A stretch of 62,342 nt of DNA from assembly GCF_020991365.1 (NCBI RefSeq), contig NZ_JAJLRA010000032.1:1-62342 (forward strand), written 5' to 3'. Shown piece by piece: positions 44,934 through 53,746 of the stretch (its first letter is position 1; each line of letters begins with the position of its first letter). The position numbers were made by a program, and so were the translations under genes. The stretch is from Streptacidiphilus sp. ASG 303 (GTDB taxonomy: Bacteria; Actinomycetota; Actinomycetes; Streptomycetales; Streptomycetaceae). The notes beneath the pieces are model-generated. The model was given only the letters and a program-made list of their open reading frames with translations. It had not been told where the DNA came from and did not search any database.

Positions 44934-45935
44934 TCAGCCCGACCGCACCGCGGCCCCCTCCCCCGCCCCGGCCGCCGCCCCGGCCCGCTCCCCCGAGTAC
45001 AGCCGCGCGATCACGTCCTCGATCGCCGGCTCCCGCACCGACAGGTCCACCAGCGGGTAGCGGGCCGCGACCTCCGCCACCAGCGGCGCGGCGCTGCGCG
45101 ACGCCGGGAACGCCAGCCACTGCCGCGGCCCCTCCACCCGCACCACCCGCGCCCCCGCCACCTCCACCGGCGGGTGCGGCGCGGCCAGGTCCACCACCAG
45201 CGTCCGCTCGCTCTCCCCCACCGCGTGCAGCTCCGCCAGGCCCCCGTCGTGGACCACCCGGCCGTGGTCGATGACCATCACCCGCGAGCACAGCCGCTCC
45301 ACGTCGGTGAGGTCGTGCGTGGTGAGCAGCACCGTCGTGCCGTGCCCGGTGTTGACCTCCCGCAGGAACTCCCGGACCCGGTTGCGGCTGACCACGTCCA
45401 GCCCGATCGTCGGCTCGTCCAGGTACAGCACTCTCGGGTCGTGCAGGAGCGCCGCCGCCAGGTCGCCCCGCATCCGCTGGCCCAGGGAGAGCTGCCGCAC
45501 CGGGGTGTCCAGCAGCGGCCCCAGGTCCAGCATCTCCAGGCAGCGGTCCAGGTTGCGGCGGAAGCGGTCCGCGGGGACCCGGTAGACGCGGCGCACCAGC
45601 TCGAAGGAGTCCCGCAGCGGCAGGTCCCACCACAGGGTGGTGCGCTGCCCGAAGACCACGCCGATGCGGTGCGCGAGCCGCACCCGCTCCCGCGCCGGGT
45701 CCACGCCGGCGACCCGCAGCCGCCCGGCGCTGGGCACCAGGATGCCGGTGAGCATCTTCACCGTCGTGGACTTCCCCGCGCCGTTGGGCCCGATGTAGCC
45801 GACGCACTCGCCCTCCTCGACGGTGAAGTCCAGCCCGTCGACGGCGCGCACCTCCCTCCTGGTCCTCCTGAACCGGCCGGCGCGGGCGCGCACGGTGAAG
45901 GTCCGGCTGACGCCGTCGACCTCGATGAGTGCCAT
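44934..45935 (-). CDS. ABC exporter ATPase (ABC-2 type)
   Basis: The 333-residue product is an ABC ATPase with Walker A GPNGAGKS at residues 49-56, FGQRTTLWWDLP, signature LSLGQRMRGDLAAALLHDP (key LSLGQ) and Walker B VLYLDEPTIGLD. A C-terminal 85-residue domain follows. FGQRTTLWWDLP is characteristic of ATPases paired with DUF990-type permeases, the two of which lie immediately upstream. The complex probably exports a lipid, glycan or drug. Confidence 0.93.
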   Translation of the reverse strand: MALIEVDGVSRTFTVRARAGRFRRTRREVRAVDGLDFTVEEGECVGYIGPNGAGKSTTVKMLTGILVPSAGRLRVAGVDPARERVRLAHRIGVVFGQRTTLWWDLPLRDSFELVRRVYRVPADRFRRNLDRCLEMLDLGPLLDTPVRQLSLGQRMRGDLAAALLHDPRVLYLDEPTIGLDVVSRNRVREFLREVNTGHGTTVLLTTHDLTDVERLCSRVMVIDHGRVVHDGGLAELHAVGESERTLVVDLAAPHPPVEVAGARVVRVEGPRQWLAFPASRSAAPLVAEVAARYPLVDLSVREPAIEDVIARLYSGERAGAAAGAGEGAAVRSG

Positions 45936-45982
45936 GGTCCCTCTCACGTCCTCTCGTGTCCGGTGGGGTCCGCGACGGGGGC

Positions 45983-46876
45983 TCAGCTGCCGGTGCCGCG
46001 GTACGAGCGCAGACCGGCCCGCCACAGCAGGCCGGCCGCGGCCGCCGCCAGGGCGGCGGCCGCCGGGGAGGCGAAGCGGAACGCCTCTGGCAGGTGCAGC
46101 GGGTCGGGGCGGCCCAGGACGTGCAGCGCCGGCAGCCAGTTGACGAAGGCCAGCGGCACGCCGAACACGGTGCCCGCGACCAGCTCCCGGGCGAAGACCG
46201 TCGGCGGGTACTGCAGGAGCGTGGCGCCGCCGTAGGTGACGGTGTTCTGCACCTCCGCCGCGTCCGCCGCCCAGAACTGCAGGCAGGAGCCGGCCACGAA
46301 CAGCGACGCGAAGATCACCGTGCCGCAGACCGCCATGACCGGCAGCAGCAGCACCCGGTCCCACGTCCAGTCCACGTGCAGCCCCGCCAGCGCCCACGCC
46401 AGGACCGCCGACGCCTGCAGCGGCCGCCCGATCCGGCGCAGCGCGAAGCGGTCCGCGGCCATCTGCGCGAGGGCCGGCGCCGGGCGCACCAGCACCACGT
46501 CGAGGGTGCCGAGGCGGATCCGCTCGCCCAGCTTGTCGATGCTGCCGACCAGCAGGTCCGCCAGGCCCATCGCCAGGCCCGCGGTCCCGTACAGGAACGC
46601 CACCTCCCGCAGCCCCCACCCGCCGAGGCTGCCGGTGTGCCGGAACATCAGCGCGATCACGACGAAGTCCATCCCCGTCGCCGCCAGGTTGCCGACCGTC
46701 ATCAGCACGAACGACGTCCGGTACGCCATCGCCGAACGCGTCCACATCGCGGCGGTCATCCACCACACGCGCAGCCCCCACGCCGTCCGGCCCGGCAGCC
46801 GCCCGACGGGGGGAGCGGAGCCGCCCCCGGCGCCGGGGGCGGCAGGGGAGCCCGGCCCGTCCTCGACATCAGCCAC
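45983..46876 (-). CDS. ABC-2 permease, first DUF990-like subunit
   Basis: The 297-residue product has six predicted helices, a conserved GTLDVVLVRPAPALAQM loop and AFVNWLPALHVLGRPDP near the end, matching the DUF990/ABC-2-type permease group. It works as a heterodimer with the neighbouring permease. Its start overlaps the upstream permease stop by 8 bp, and its ATPase gene begins 47 bp downstream. The first 30 residues are a Gly/Ala/Pro leader. Confidence 0.88.
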   Translation of the reverse strand: MADVEDGPGSPAAPGAGGGSAPPVGRLPGRTAWGLRVWWMTAAMWTRSAMAYRTSFVLMTVGNLAATGMDFVVIALMFRHTGSLGGWGLREVAFLYGTAGLAMGLADLLVGSIDKLGERIRLGTLDVVLVRPAPALAQMAADRFALRRIGRPLQASAVLAWALAGLHVDWTWDRVLLLPVMAVCGTVIFASLFVAGSCLQFWAADAAEVQNTVTYGGATLLQYPPTVFARELVAGTVFGVPLAFVNWLPALHVLGRPDPLHLPEAFRFASPAAAALAAAAAGLLWRAGLRSYRGTGS

Positions 46877-47675
46877 CCTGCACCACCACCCGCCGCGTCG
46901 CCGCCCCCTGCACGGCCCGGCCCGCCCCCAGCAGCAGCACCGCCCACAGCAGCTGGAAGCCCAGCGCCCGGGCCAGCGCCCCGCCGGTACGCCGCTCCAG
47001 CAGCACGTCGCACGGGACCTGCACCATCGCCGACCACGGCAGCACCCGGGCCGCGGCGCCCAGCGCCCCCGGGAAGAGGGCGAGCGGCAGCAGCATCCCG
47101 GAGAGGAACATCCCGGTGATCCCGACCAGCGCCCGTACCCCGTCCGCGTCCAGCAGCCAGAAGCCGGTGAGGGACACCAGGTAGCGGACCGCGAAGCTGA
47201 CCGTCACCGCCAGCGCCGCCGACAGCAGGAACGCCGCCCAGGTCTCGGCCGCGTGCGGCAGCCGCAGCCGGTAGGCGAGCGCCCCCACCAGCAGCGGCGC
47301 GGCGCCCCGCGCCAGGAGCTGGAAGGCGGCCCGGCCCAGGTCGCCCGCCAGCCACCAGGCCTGCAGGTCCACCGGCCGGTACAGGTCGACGGCCACGTCG
47401 CCGCTGCGGATGCGGGCCTGCAGCTCGTCCTGGAAGCCGCCGCCCCACACCGCGACGGTCGCCAGCAGCGCCTGGCCGATCCAGATGTAGGTGACCGCCG
47501 CCTCCGCGCTGTAGCCGCCGAGGCCCGGCCGGGCGTGCCACAGGGCCAGGTAGGTGGAGCTGAGGATGAAGCCGAAGGCGGTGTTGGTGAACGCGCCGGC
47601 GAAGGTCGCCGCGCGGTAGGTGGCGTGGCGGCGGAACGATCCGCGGGCCACGGAGCCGTAGAGGGTGAGCAGCAC
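46869..47675 (-). CDS. ABC-2 permease, second DUF990-like subunit
   Basis: The 268-residue product is the partner permease with six helices. RSGDVAVDLYRPVDLQAWWLAGDLGRA (key VAVDLYRPVDLQ) parallels the RLGTLDVVLVRP loop of its neighbour. I choose the GTG giving VLLTLYGSVARGSFRRHATYR; the open frame upstream is not family-like. It heads the permease-permease-ATPase operon. Confidence 0.87.
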   Translation of the reverse strand: MLLTLYGSVARGSFRRHATYRAATFAGAFTNTAFGFILSSTYLALWHARPGLGGYSAEAAVTYIWIGQALLATVAVWGGGFQDELQARIRSGDVAVDLYRPVDLQAWWLAGDLGRAAFQLLARGAAPLLVGALAYRLRLPHAAETWAAFLLSAALAVTVSFAVRYLVSLTGFWLLDADGVRALVGITGMFLSGMLLPLALFPGALGAAARVLPWSAMVQVPCDVLLERRTGGALARALGFQLLWAVLLLGAGRAVQGAATRRVVVQGG

Positions 47676-48063
47676 ACGACCTCCATGTCGACAAGTCGAC
47701 GCGCGAACGGGCCTTCCGCACCCGGGCACGCCGAACGGCCCCGCACCCGGACACCCCGGGGGTCCCGGGAGTCGGCGCGGAGCACAGCAGCGCGCGCACG
47801 GCACGGCCGCACGCGCACGGTCTTCGGTTGTGCTCGCAGGGTAGCGCCCACCTCCCGCAGGCGCACCCGATTACTCCCCCTTCGGCCCCCTCCGCCACCC
47901 TCCCGAGTGGCCCCCGCCACACCCCCCGTCACAGAACCGCCACAACCGGCGCCGGGGGCGCGCCGCCCCGGCAATCGTTACCGATGATGCGAAGGTGTGA
48001 GCCTGGAGGAGCCGGACGTTCCCCCAACGGCCGCGCCCCGATGCACGACACCGAGCAGGAGCC
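47676..48063. other. Divergent gap between the ABC exporter and the PBP gene
   Basis: This 388-bp region must contain both promoters. ATTACTCCCCCTTC near 47869 and CAATCGTTACCGATGATGCG near 47970 are AT-richer islands; the latter, about 90 bp before the PBP start, is the likelier PBP promoter. No gene is supported on either strand. Confidence 0.4.
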
Positions 48064-50412
48064 ATGAGCGAGCAGAGCAAGGGCGCCGCACGCCGCGCCC
48101 GCCGACAGGCCGCACACGAAGCGCGCCGCGCCCGGCGCACCGGCCTCAGACGCTTGCTCCCCACCTGGCGCGGCCTCCTCGCCGCCCTCCTCCTGCTCGT
48201 CCTCGTCGGCGCCGGCGCCTTCGTCCTCCTCTACCTGACCGTCGCCGTCCCCGACGCCAACGCCCAGGCCGTCGCCCAGAGCAACGTCTACTACTACTCC
48301 GACGGGAAGACCGAACTCGGCCGCACCGGCGACGTCAACCGCGAGTCCGTCCCCCTCGACCAGATCCCCCTCGACATGCAGCACGCCGTCGTCTCCGCCG
48401 AGGACCGCAGCTTCTACAAGAACAAGGGCGTCGACGTGAAGGGCAGCCTCCGCGCCGCCCTCAACACCGTCACCGGCCGGGGCACCCAGGGCGGCTCCAC
48501 CATCACCCAGCAGTACGTCAAGAACTACTACCTCACCCAGGAGCAGACCCTCACCCGCAAGGCCAAGGAGATCCTCATCGCCCTCAAGGTCGACCAGACC
48601 GAGAGCAAGCAGCAGATCCTCGACGGCTACCTCAACACCAGCTACTTCGGCCGCAACGCCTACGGCATCCAGGCCGCCGCCCGCGCCTACTACGGCACCG
48701 ACGCCGCCCGGCTCACCACCGCCCAGGGCGCCTACCTCGCCGCCCTCCTCCAGGCCCCCAGCCAGTACGACGTCCGCAACACCACCCCCGCCAACCGCCG
48801 CGCCGCCGTCGCCCGCTGGAACTACGTCCTCGACGGCATGGTCGAGGAAGGCTGGCTCGCCCCCGCCCGCCGCGCCGCCATGGCCTTCCCCCAGCCGCTC
48901 GAACGCCAGCCCACCCCCGGCGTCGGCGGCCAGGCCGGCTACCTCGTCGACATCGCCCGCGACTACCTCCTGAGGAACAAGGTCGTCGACGAGGCCACCC
49001 TCCAGGCCGGCGGCTGGAAGATCACCACCACCTTCGACAAGAAGAAGCAGGACGCCTTCGCCGCCGCCGTCAAGAAGGAGCTCACCGACCAGCTCGACCC
49101 CCGGGGCCGCCCGAGGACCGACACCGACGTCCGCGTCGCCGGCGCCTCCGTCGACCCCCGCACCGGCAAGGTCGTCGCCGTCTACGGCGGACCCGACTAC
49201 ACCACCCAGCCCTTCAACGACGCCACCCGCCAGGACAACCCCATCGGCTCCACCTTCAAGGTCTTCGACCTCACCGCCGGCCTCGAGGGCGAGCACACCA
49301 CCCAGGACGGCCGGCGCATCACCACCCAGACCTACTACGACGGCACCAGCCGCCGCCCCGTCACCGGCGGCCCCGGCCGCTACGCACCCCCCAACGAGGA
49401 CGACGTCGACTACGGCACCGTCACCCTCCGCTACGCCATGATGAAGTCCGTCAACTCCGTCTACGCCCAGGAAGCCGTCGACGCCGGACTCCAGCACGTC
49501 CGCGACACCGCGATCGCCCTCGGCATCCCCTCCACCGTCGACGGCATGAACCCCGCCAACAGCTCCATGGCCCTCGGCACCGCCACCCCCAGCGCCCTCG
49601 ACCTCGCCGGCGCCTACGCCACCCTCGCCGACCACGGCCGGCGCGTCACCCCCTGGTCCGTCCAGAAGCTCGAACGCGACAACACCGCCACCCCCCTCCC
49701 CGCCCACAACCCCGTCCAGGCCGTCGACCGCGGCACCGCCGACGCCGTCACCTCCGTCCTCCAGGACGTCGTCTCACCCCGCGGCACCGGCTACGCCGCC
49801 CTCGACCTCGACCGCCCCGCCGCCGGCAAGACCGGCACCACCGACGCCAACATGTCGGCCTGGTTCGCCGGCTACACCCCCCAGCTCGTCACCGCCGTCG
49901 GCATCTTCCGCGAGGACGCCAGGACCCACAACCACCTCTCCCTCAACGGAACCGCCGGCCTCGCCCGCATCAACGGCGGCACCTTCCCCACCCGCATCTG
50001 GACCGCCTACATGCGCGGCGCCCTCAAGGGCACACCGACCGCCGCGTTCGAACTCGCCCCCAGCAACGGCAACACCGGCGCCCCGCTCGTCTCCCCCACC
50101 GCCTCACCCAGCCCGAGCCCCAGCCCCAGCAGCACCCCCTCCCCCAGCGGCACCCCCAGCGCCCCCGAGCCCTCCCGCAGCCCCTCCACCGAACCCGGCA
50201 GCCCCGAGGACAGCACCCCGCCCTCCGGCCCGCCCAGCAGCGGCAGCCTCATCGGCGGCGCCCTCGGCGGCGGCGACGGCGGACCCGCCGGCGGCAGCGG
50301 CGGCGACGGCGGCTCCATCGGCGCCAACGACACCGGCGGCGGCAGCGGCGGCACACCCGGCGGCGAGGGCAGCCAGAGCAGCGGCCCCGCCGTCCCCCTC
50401 ACCGGCCAGTGA
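48064..50412 (+). CDS. Bifunctional class A penicillin-binding protein
   Basis: The 782-residue product polymerises and cross-links peptidoglycan at the outer membrane face. An N-terminal anchor (about 37-60) is followed by a GT51 glycosyltransferase domain with catalytic Glu113 in SAEDRSFY and the GGSTITQQYVKN motif. The transpeptidase domain carries Ser396-xx-Lys399 (GSTFK), Ser462-Val-Asn464 and KTG at 589-591. Residues after about 670 form a Ser/Pro tail and then a Gly-rich tail without domain structure. Codon choice is almost purely C-ending. A 17-bp tandem repeat begins at its stop codon. Confidence 0.97.
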   Translation: MSEQSKGAARRARRQAAHEARRARRTGLRRLLPTWRGLLAALLLLVLVGAGAFVLLYLTVAVPDANAQAVAQSNVYYYSDGKTELGRTGDVNRESVPLDQIPLDMQHAVVSAEDRSFYKNKGVDVKGSLRAALNTVTGRGTQGGSTITQQYVKNYYLTQEQTLTRKAKEILIALKVDQTESKQQILDGYLNTSYFGRNAYGIQAAARAYYGTDAARLTTAQGAYLAALLQAPSQYDVRNTTPANRRAAVARWNYVLDGMVEEGWLAPARRAAMAFPQPLERQPTPGVGGQAGYLVDIARDYLLRNKVVDEATLQAGGWKITTTFDKKKQDAFAAAVKKELTDQLDPRGRPRTDTDVRVAGASVDPRTGKVVAVYGGPDYTTQPFNDATRQDNPIGSTFKVFDLTAGLEGEHTTQDGRRITTQTYYDGTSRRPVTGGPGRYAPPNEDDVDYGTVTLRYAMMKSVNSVYAQEAVDAGLQHVRDTAIALGIPSTVDGMNPANSSMALGTATPSALDLAGAYATLADHGRRVTPWSVQKLERDNTATPLPAHNPVQAVDRGTADAVTSVLQDVVSPRGTGYAALDLDRPAAGKTGTTDANMSAWFAGYTPQLVTAVGIFREDARTHNHLSLNGTAGLARINGGTFPTRIWTAYMRGALKGTPTAAFELAPSNGNTGAPLVSPTASPSPSPSPSSTPSPSGTPSAPEPSRSPSTEPGSPEDSTPPSGPPSSGSLIGGALGGGDGGPAGGSGGDGGSIGANDTGGGSGGTPGGEGSQSSGPAVPLTGQ

Positions 50413-50459
50413 GCCCCGTCCGTTCGTGAGCCCCGTCCGTTCGTGAGCCCCGTCCGCCC
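50409..50459. repeat. 17-bp tandem repeat at the PBP stop codon
   Basis: Three adjacent copies of GTGAGCCCCGTCCGTTC (the third ends CCC) begin two bases before the PBP stop codon, followed by a partial fourth copy. The array therefore duplicates the end of the gene several times, with TGA in each unit. The rest of the gap to 50752 is GC-rich and gene-free. Confidence 0.9.
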
Positions 50460-50752
50460 GTGAGCCGCACCCGCACCGGTCCGTGGACAGCCCGGACCAC
50501 GCGGCAGGCCCGCACACGCGGCCCCCGCCTCCGGCCCGGACACCCGCACCCGCACCCGGACACACCGGCGGGCCGCCCCCTCCGCACCGGAGGAGGCGGC
50601 CCGCAGCCGCACCCGGGAACCGCACCACCGGCACGGACCCGGACGGGGAACACCGCCACGACGGCCGCCCCGCAGACCCCGGGGCCCGGCCGGAACAGCC
50701 GCCCGCCGGAACAGCCGGAGGCCGGTGGCGGGGAACCGGCCGGAGTCTTGGG

Positions 50753-50801
50753 CCGGAGACCCGGGTCAGAGGTACGGACCGGAGACCCGGGTCAGAGGTA
50801 C
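50753..50801. repeat. 23-bp direct repeat duplicating the GroES-like gene end
   Basis: Positions 50753-50775 and 50779-50801 are identical 23-mers separated by 3 bp. The second contains the stop codon and last residues (LYL) of the GroES-like gene; the first is an extra copy just beyond the stop. Confidence 0.95.
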
Positions 50802-51145
50802 AGGCCCGTGCCCCCGCCGCCGTCGCCGATCCGCTCCGCCGCCACCGCGTGGATGTCCCGCTCCCGCAGCAGCACGTACACCGTCCCCCGCACCTCCACC
50901 TCCGCGCGGTCCTCCGGATCGAACAGCACCCGGTCACCCGGCTCCACCGAGCGCACGTTCTGCCCCACCGCGACCGCCTCCGCCCAGGCGCACCGCTTCG
51001 ACAGCTCCGCCGTCGCCGGGATCAGGATGCCGCCCGTCGAACGACGCTCACCCTCCCCGCCCTCCGTGCGCACCAGCACCCGGTCGTGCAGCATCCGGAT
51101 CGGCAGCTTCTCGCCGAGGTTCTCGTCCAGCCTGGTCTCACTCAC
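50792..51145 (-). CDS. Orphan GroES/Cpn10-like protein
   Basis: The 117-residue product has a Cpn10 fold: MLHDRVLVRTEGGE at the N-terminus, RSTGGILIPATA as the mobile-loop-like region, and GDRVLFDPEDRAEVEVRGTVYVLLRERDIHAV at the C-terminus (key part VYVLLRERDI). No groEL lies adjacent. It is longer than canonical GroES and is probably the paralogue found in actinomycetes outside the groES-groEL operon. Its chaperone partner, if any, is unknown. Confidence 0.88.
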   Translation of the reverse strand: MSETRLDENLGEKLPIRMLHDRVLVRTEGGEGERRSTGGILIPATAELSKRCAWAEAVAVGQNVRSVEPGDRVLFDPEDRAEVEVRGTVYVLLRERDIHAVAAERIGDGGGGTGLYL

Positions 51146-51243
51146 ACCCCGAAAATACCTTCCCCCGCCCCACCCCCGACACGCGAGGGCCGGACCGGGC
51201 ACCCGCCCGGTCCGGCCCTCGGCGCACAGAAGCCGCGCCCCTC

Positions 51244-51612
51244 CTACCGGCCCCGGCGCCGCAGCAGCACCACGGCCGCCACCGCGGCCACGGCCACCGC
51301 CGCCACCGGCAGCACCCGCTCCGGGCGCAGACCGCCCTTCTCGTCCACGAACTGCGCCCGCACCTGCTCCACACCCCGGTTCGCCGCCACGTACGCACGG
51401 CCCACCGTGCGGTCGGCGGCCGCCGCCACCCGCGCCTTCGCCTGCGCCGCCACCGTCGACGGGTGCACCCGCACCGCGATCTCGTCCAGCGTCGCCGCCA
51501 GCTGGCGGCGGGTCGCCGCGATCGACGCCTCGATCTCGGCGGCGGAACGCCCGTCCGGGCCGCCGCTCCTGCCACGCGTCCCGACCTCGCCCAAGAGGGC
51601 CACCTCACTCAC
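51244..51612 (-). CDS. DUF3618 membrane protein
   Basis: The 122-residue product carries the DUF3618 N-terminal segment (AAEIEASIAATRRQLAATLDEI, key IEASIAATRRQLAATLDEI) followed by an amphipathic linker and one C-terminal membrane helix (VAAVAVAAVAAVVLLRRRGR). In actinobacteria the family often sits near Bcp and phage-holin-like genes. Its role is unknown. It is divergent from bcp with 126 bp between the starts. Confidence 0.88.
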   Translation of the reverse strand: MSEVALLGEVGTRGRSGGPDGRSAAEIEASIAATRRQLAATLDEIAVRVHPSTVAAQAKARVAAAADRTVGRAYVAANRGVEQVRAQFVDEKGGLRPERVLPVAAVAVAAVAAVVLLRRRGR

Positions 51613-51738
51613 CCGTGCCGTATTCGTCCGATGATGAACAGTCTGTCAGGCGCGGTCCCTCGGTGCTCAGCGGCACCCCGCCACCGGAGTACCTTTCCTG
51701 ATACCACGGCCGCATCCCACCCCGAGGAGAAATCCCCC

Positions 51739-52206
51739 GTGAGCGAGCGACTCCAGCCCGGCGACACCGCCCCCGCCTTCACCCTGCCCGACGCGGACGG
51801 CAAGGAGGTCTCCCTCGCCGACCACCGCGGCCGCAAGGTGATCGTCTACTTCTACCCCGCCGCCCTCACCCCCGGCTGCACCAAGCAGGCCTGCGACTTC
51901 ACCGACAACCTCGAGGTGCTCGCCGGCGCCGGCTACGACGTCCTCGGCATCTCCCCCGACAAGCCGGAGAAGCTCGCCAGGTTCCGCGAGAAGGAGGACC
52001 TGAGGGTCACCCTCCTCGCCGACCCGTCCAAGGAGACCCTGACCGCCTACGGCGCCTTCGGCGAGAAGACCATGTACGGGAAGACCGTCACCGGCGTCAT
52101 CCGCTCCACCGTCGTCGTCGACGAGGAGGGGAAGGTCGAACGGGCCCTCTACAACGTCCGCGCCACCGGCCACGTCGCCAAGCTCCTCAAGGACCTCGGC
52201 GTCTGA
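51739..52206 (+). CDS. bcp: Thiol peroxidase Bcp
   Basis: The 155-residue product is a Bcp/PrxQ-type peroxiredoxin. It has the catalytic TPGCTKQACDF motif with peroxidatic Cys47 and resolving Cys52 five residues apart, plus FYP and a C-terminal VARALYNVRATGHV region. It reduces hydrogen and organic peroxides with thioredoxin. The GTG start has GAGGAGAAAT upstream. Peroxide is also made by GlxA-type oxidases, though there is no physical linkage. Confidence 0.97.
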   Translation: MSERLQPGDTAPAFTLPDADGKEVSLADHRGRKVIVYFYPAALTPGCTKQACDFTDNLEVLAGAGYDVLGISPDKPEKLARFREKEDLRVTLLADPSKETLTAYGAFGEKTMYGKTVTGVIRSTVVVDEEGKVERALYNVRATGHVAKLLKDLGV

Positions 52207-52541
52207 AACCCGGCGCCCGGCCCGGGATCCGGCCCCCGCGCCCGGCCCCGGGCGGGCCGACCTCCCCGGGCGGGCCCCCGGGCAGGGCGGAGCGGTGGCG
52301 GCGGGCCCCCCGACAGGACTCTCCGCCACCGCAGGACAAGGACTGTCGCGGATTGGTATGGACCATGTCAACCGATCTTCGGCAAATCCCTTCTCCTGAC
52401 CCGTAACCCGGACGGCCCCTCCCTCGTTCTCCCGTACGACGGCCGACCACACGGCCGCACATGCGACGACTCACTGATGCCACGGCGGATCGGGGAGTCG
52501 CGCTGCGCCCACCCCTCCCGCCACGGCGGGGAGGGAACCCG
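52207..52541. other. Gene-free gap before the HNH endonuclease
   Basis: The first 100 bp are GC-rich without a clean terminator. Around 52352-52400 the sequence becomes AT-richer (GATTGGTATGGACCATGTC), the most probable promoter area for the downstream gene. An in-frame extension of the endonuclease ORF to 52461 is present but lacks a ribosome site. Confidence 0.4.
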
Positions 52542-53591
52542 ATGGACGGTGTCTACGACCGCGACCGCCTCACCGAGGAGGTCGCCCGGTCCAGGAACTG
52601 GAACGACCTGATGCGCCGACTCGGCGTGGAGATCAGCGGAGGGCGGCGCAAGCAGCTCCAGAAGACCGTCGCCGCACACGGCATCAGCACCGATCACTTC
52701 AGGCAGCGCAGCCCGTGGACCAGGTACACCGATCAGGCGATCGCCGAGGCGGTTGCAGCATCCACCACGATGCGAGAGGTGGCGCGACGGCTCGGTGCCG
52801 TTCCGGCGAGCGGGACGATGTCCCACCTGAGGCGGCGCATCCAGGCCGCCGGCATCGACATCGGCCACTTCCCGCAGATGAACAAGGTGGTCAGCGAGCT
52901 GCCATTCACTGCGGAGGAGATCGCGGCCGCCGTCGCGGGAGGCCGCAGCATCCGCGAGGTCGCCAAGCTCCTCGGCATCACCAACGGGGACAGCGGCACC
53001 AGGGCCGCCCTGGGGCGCGCCGTCAGGCAGTTGGAGCTGGACACGTCGCACTTCTCGCACGCCCGTGTCGCGTCCGACCCGGAAGAACTGCGCAGGTTGG
53101 TGGCCGCGTCCACCAGTTTCGCCGAGGTCATGCGGAAGCTCGGGCTGGAGACGACGCCAGGGAACCATCGCAAGGTTCGCACCCGCATCCTCCGTCTGGA
53201 GCTCGACACCTCGCACTTCACCCATCGCTCCTCGGACCTCACGTCGAGGCCCCGTTCGGGAAGGGATGTGACCGACATCCTCCGGATCCGGCCCGAGGGG
53301 TCCTCCCGGATCGGCCACCTCCGCCTGCGACGGGCGATGGAGGACAGTGGGCTCGACTACCGCTGCACCCAGTGCGGCATCTCCGGCGAGTGGCAGGGTG
53401 GGCGGCTCACCCTCCAGATCGACCACGTGAACGGGAATTGGCTCGACAACAGGCTGGAGAACCTCCGTTTTCTCTGCCCCAACTGCCACTCCCAGACCGC
53501 CACCTGGTGCAACGGCAATCGGGCTCGAGGGGAAGTTCGCCTCCGGCCGTCTCATGAGGGTGCCGTGGAGAGCAAGACCCAAGTACCATGA
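52542..53591 (+). CDS. HNH endonuclease with four DNA-binding repeats
   Basis: The 349-residue product has four degenerate repeats of about 50 residues (roughly 6-55, 63-112, 121-172 and 178-227). Each has a helix-turn-helix-like EVxRxLG core and ends GI(S/D)TxHF or LDTSHF. A C-terminal HNH domain (about 270-325) follows: CTQCG, IDHVNGNWLDNRLENLRFLCPN (key DHVNG and NLRFLCPNCHSQT). The zinc cysteines and catalytic His look intact. This domain order is like homing or phage-type HNH enzymes that read a long site. Its stop is 10 bp from a tRNA-Leu gene. GGGGAGGG before the ATG supports this start. Codon bias is weaker than in neighbours. Confidence 0.85.
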   Translation: MDGVYDRDRLTEEVARSRNWNDLMRRLGVEISGGRRKQLQKTVAAHGISTDHFRQRSPWTRYTDQAIAEAVAASTTMREVARRLGAVPASGTMSHLRRRIQAAGIDIGHFPQMNKVVSELPFTAEEIAAAVAGGRSIREVAKLLGITNGDSGTRAALGRAVRQLELDTSHFSHARVASDPEELRRLVAASTSFAEVMRKLGLETTPGNHRKVRTRILRLELDTSHFTHRSSDLTSRPRSGRDVTDILRIRPEGSSRIGHLRLRRAMEDSGLDYRCTQCGISGEWQGGRLTLQIDHVNGNWLDNRLENLRFLCPNCHSQTATWCNGNRARGEVRLRPSHEGAVESKTQVP

Positions 53592-53601
53592 TGGAGTTCA
53601 T

Positions 53602-53686
53602 GCGGCCGTGGCGAAATTGGCAGCCGCCCTGGCTTTAGGTGCCAGTGGATCTTGCATCCGTGAGGGTTCGAGTCCCTTCGGCCGCA
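53602..53686 (+). tRNA. tRNA-Leu (anticodon UAG)
   Basis: An 85-nt class II tRNA folds well: acceptor GCGGCCG pairs with CGGCCGC, the D arm follows TGGCGAAATTGGCAG-type sequence, anticodon stem CTGGC/GCCAG frames loop TTTAGGT with anticodon TAG at 53636-53638, a long variable arm follows, and the T arm is GGTTCGAGTCC. The anticodon reads CUA and possibly CUN codons. CCA is not encoded. Confidence 0.97.
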
Positions 53687-53700
53687 CTCTCCTTTGAATC

Positions 53701-53737
53701 GAAGGCCCGCCCGGGAGAACTTCCCGGGCGGGCCTTC
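53701..53737. terminator. Bidirectional terminator between tRNA-Leu and rdgB
   Basis: GAAGGCCCGCCCGGGA and TCCCGGGCGGGCCTTC form a perfect 16-bp stem with a 5-nt loop. It lies 14 bp past the tRNA and 9 bp past the rdgB stop, so it serves both convergent transcripts. Confidence 0.9.
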
Positions 53738-53746
53738 GGCGTCGTG

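Noticed and set aside
52352-52372. DasR-like site around TGGTATGGACCA upstream of the HNH gene
   Set aside because: Two central positions break the palindrome and no aminosugar gene is nearby; it is more likely chance.
52461-52541. Upstream start for the HNH endonuclease
   Set aside because: The extension adds 27 residues without repeat homology, and a good GGGGAGGG site precedes the later ATG.
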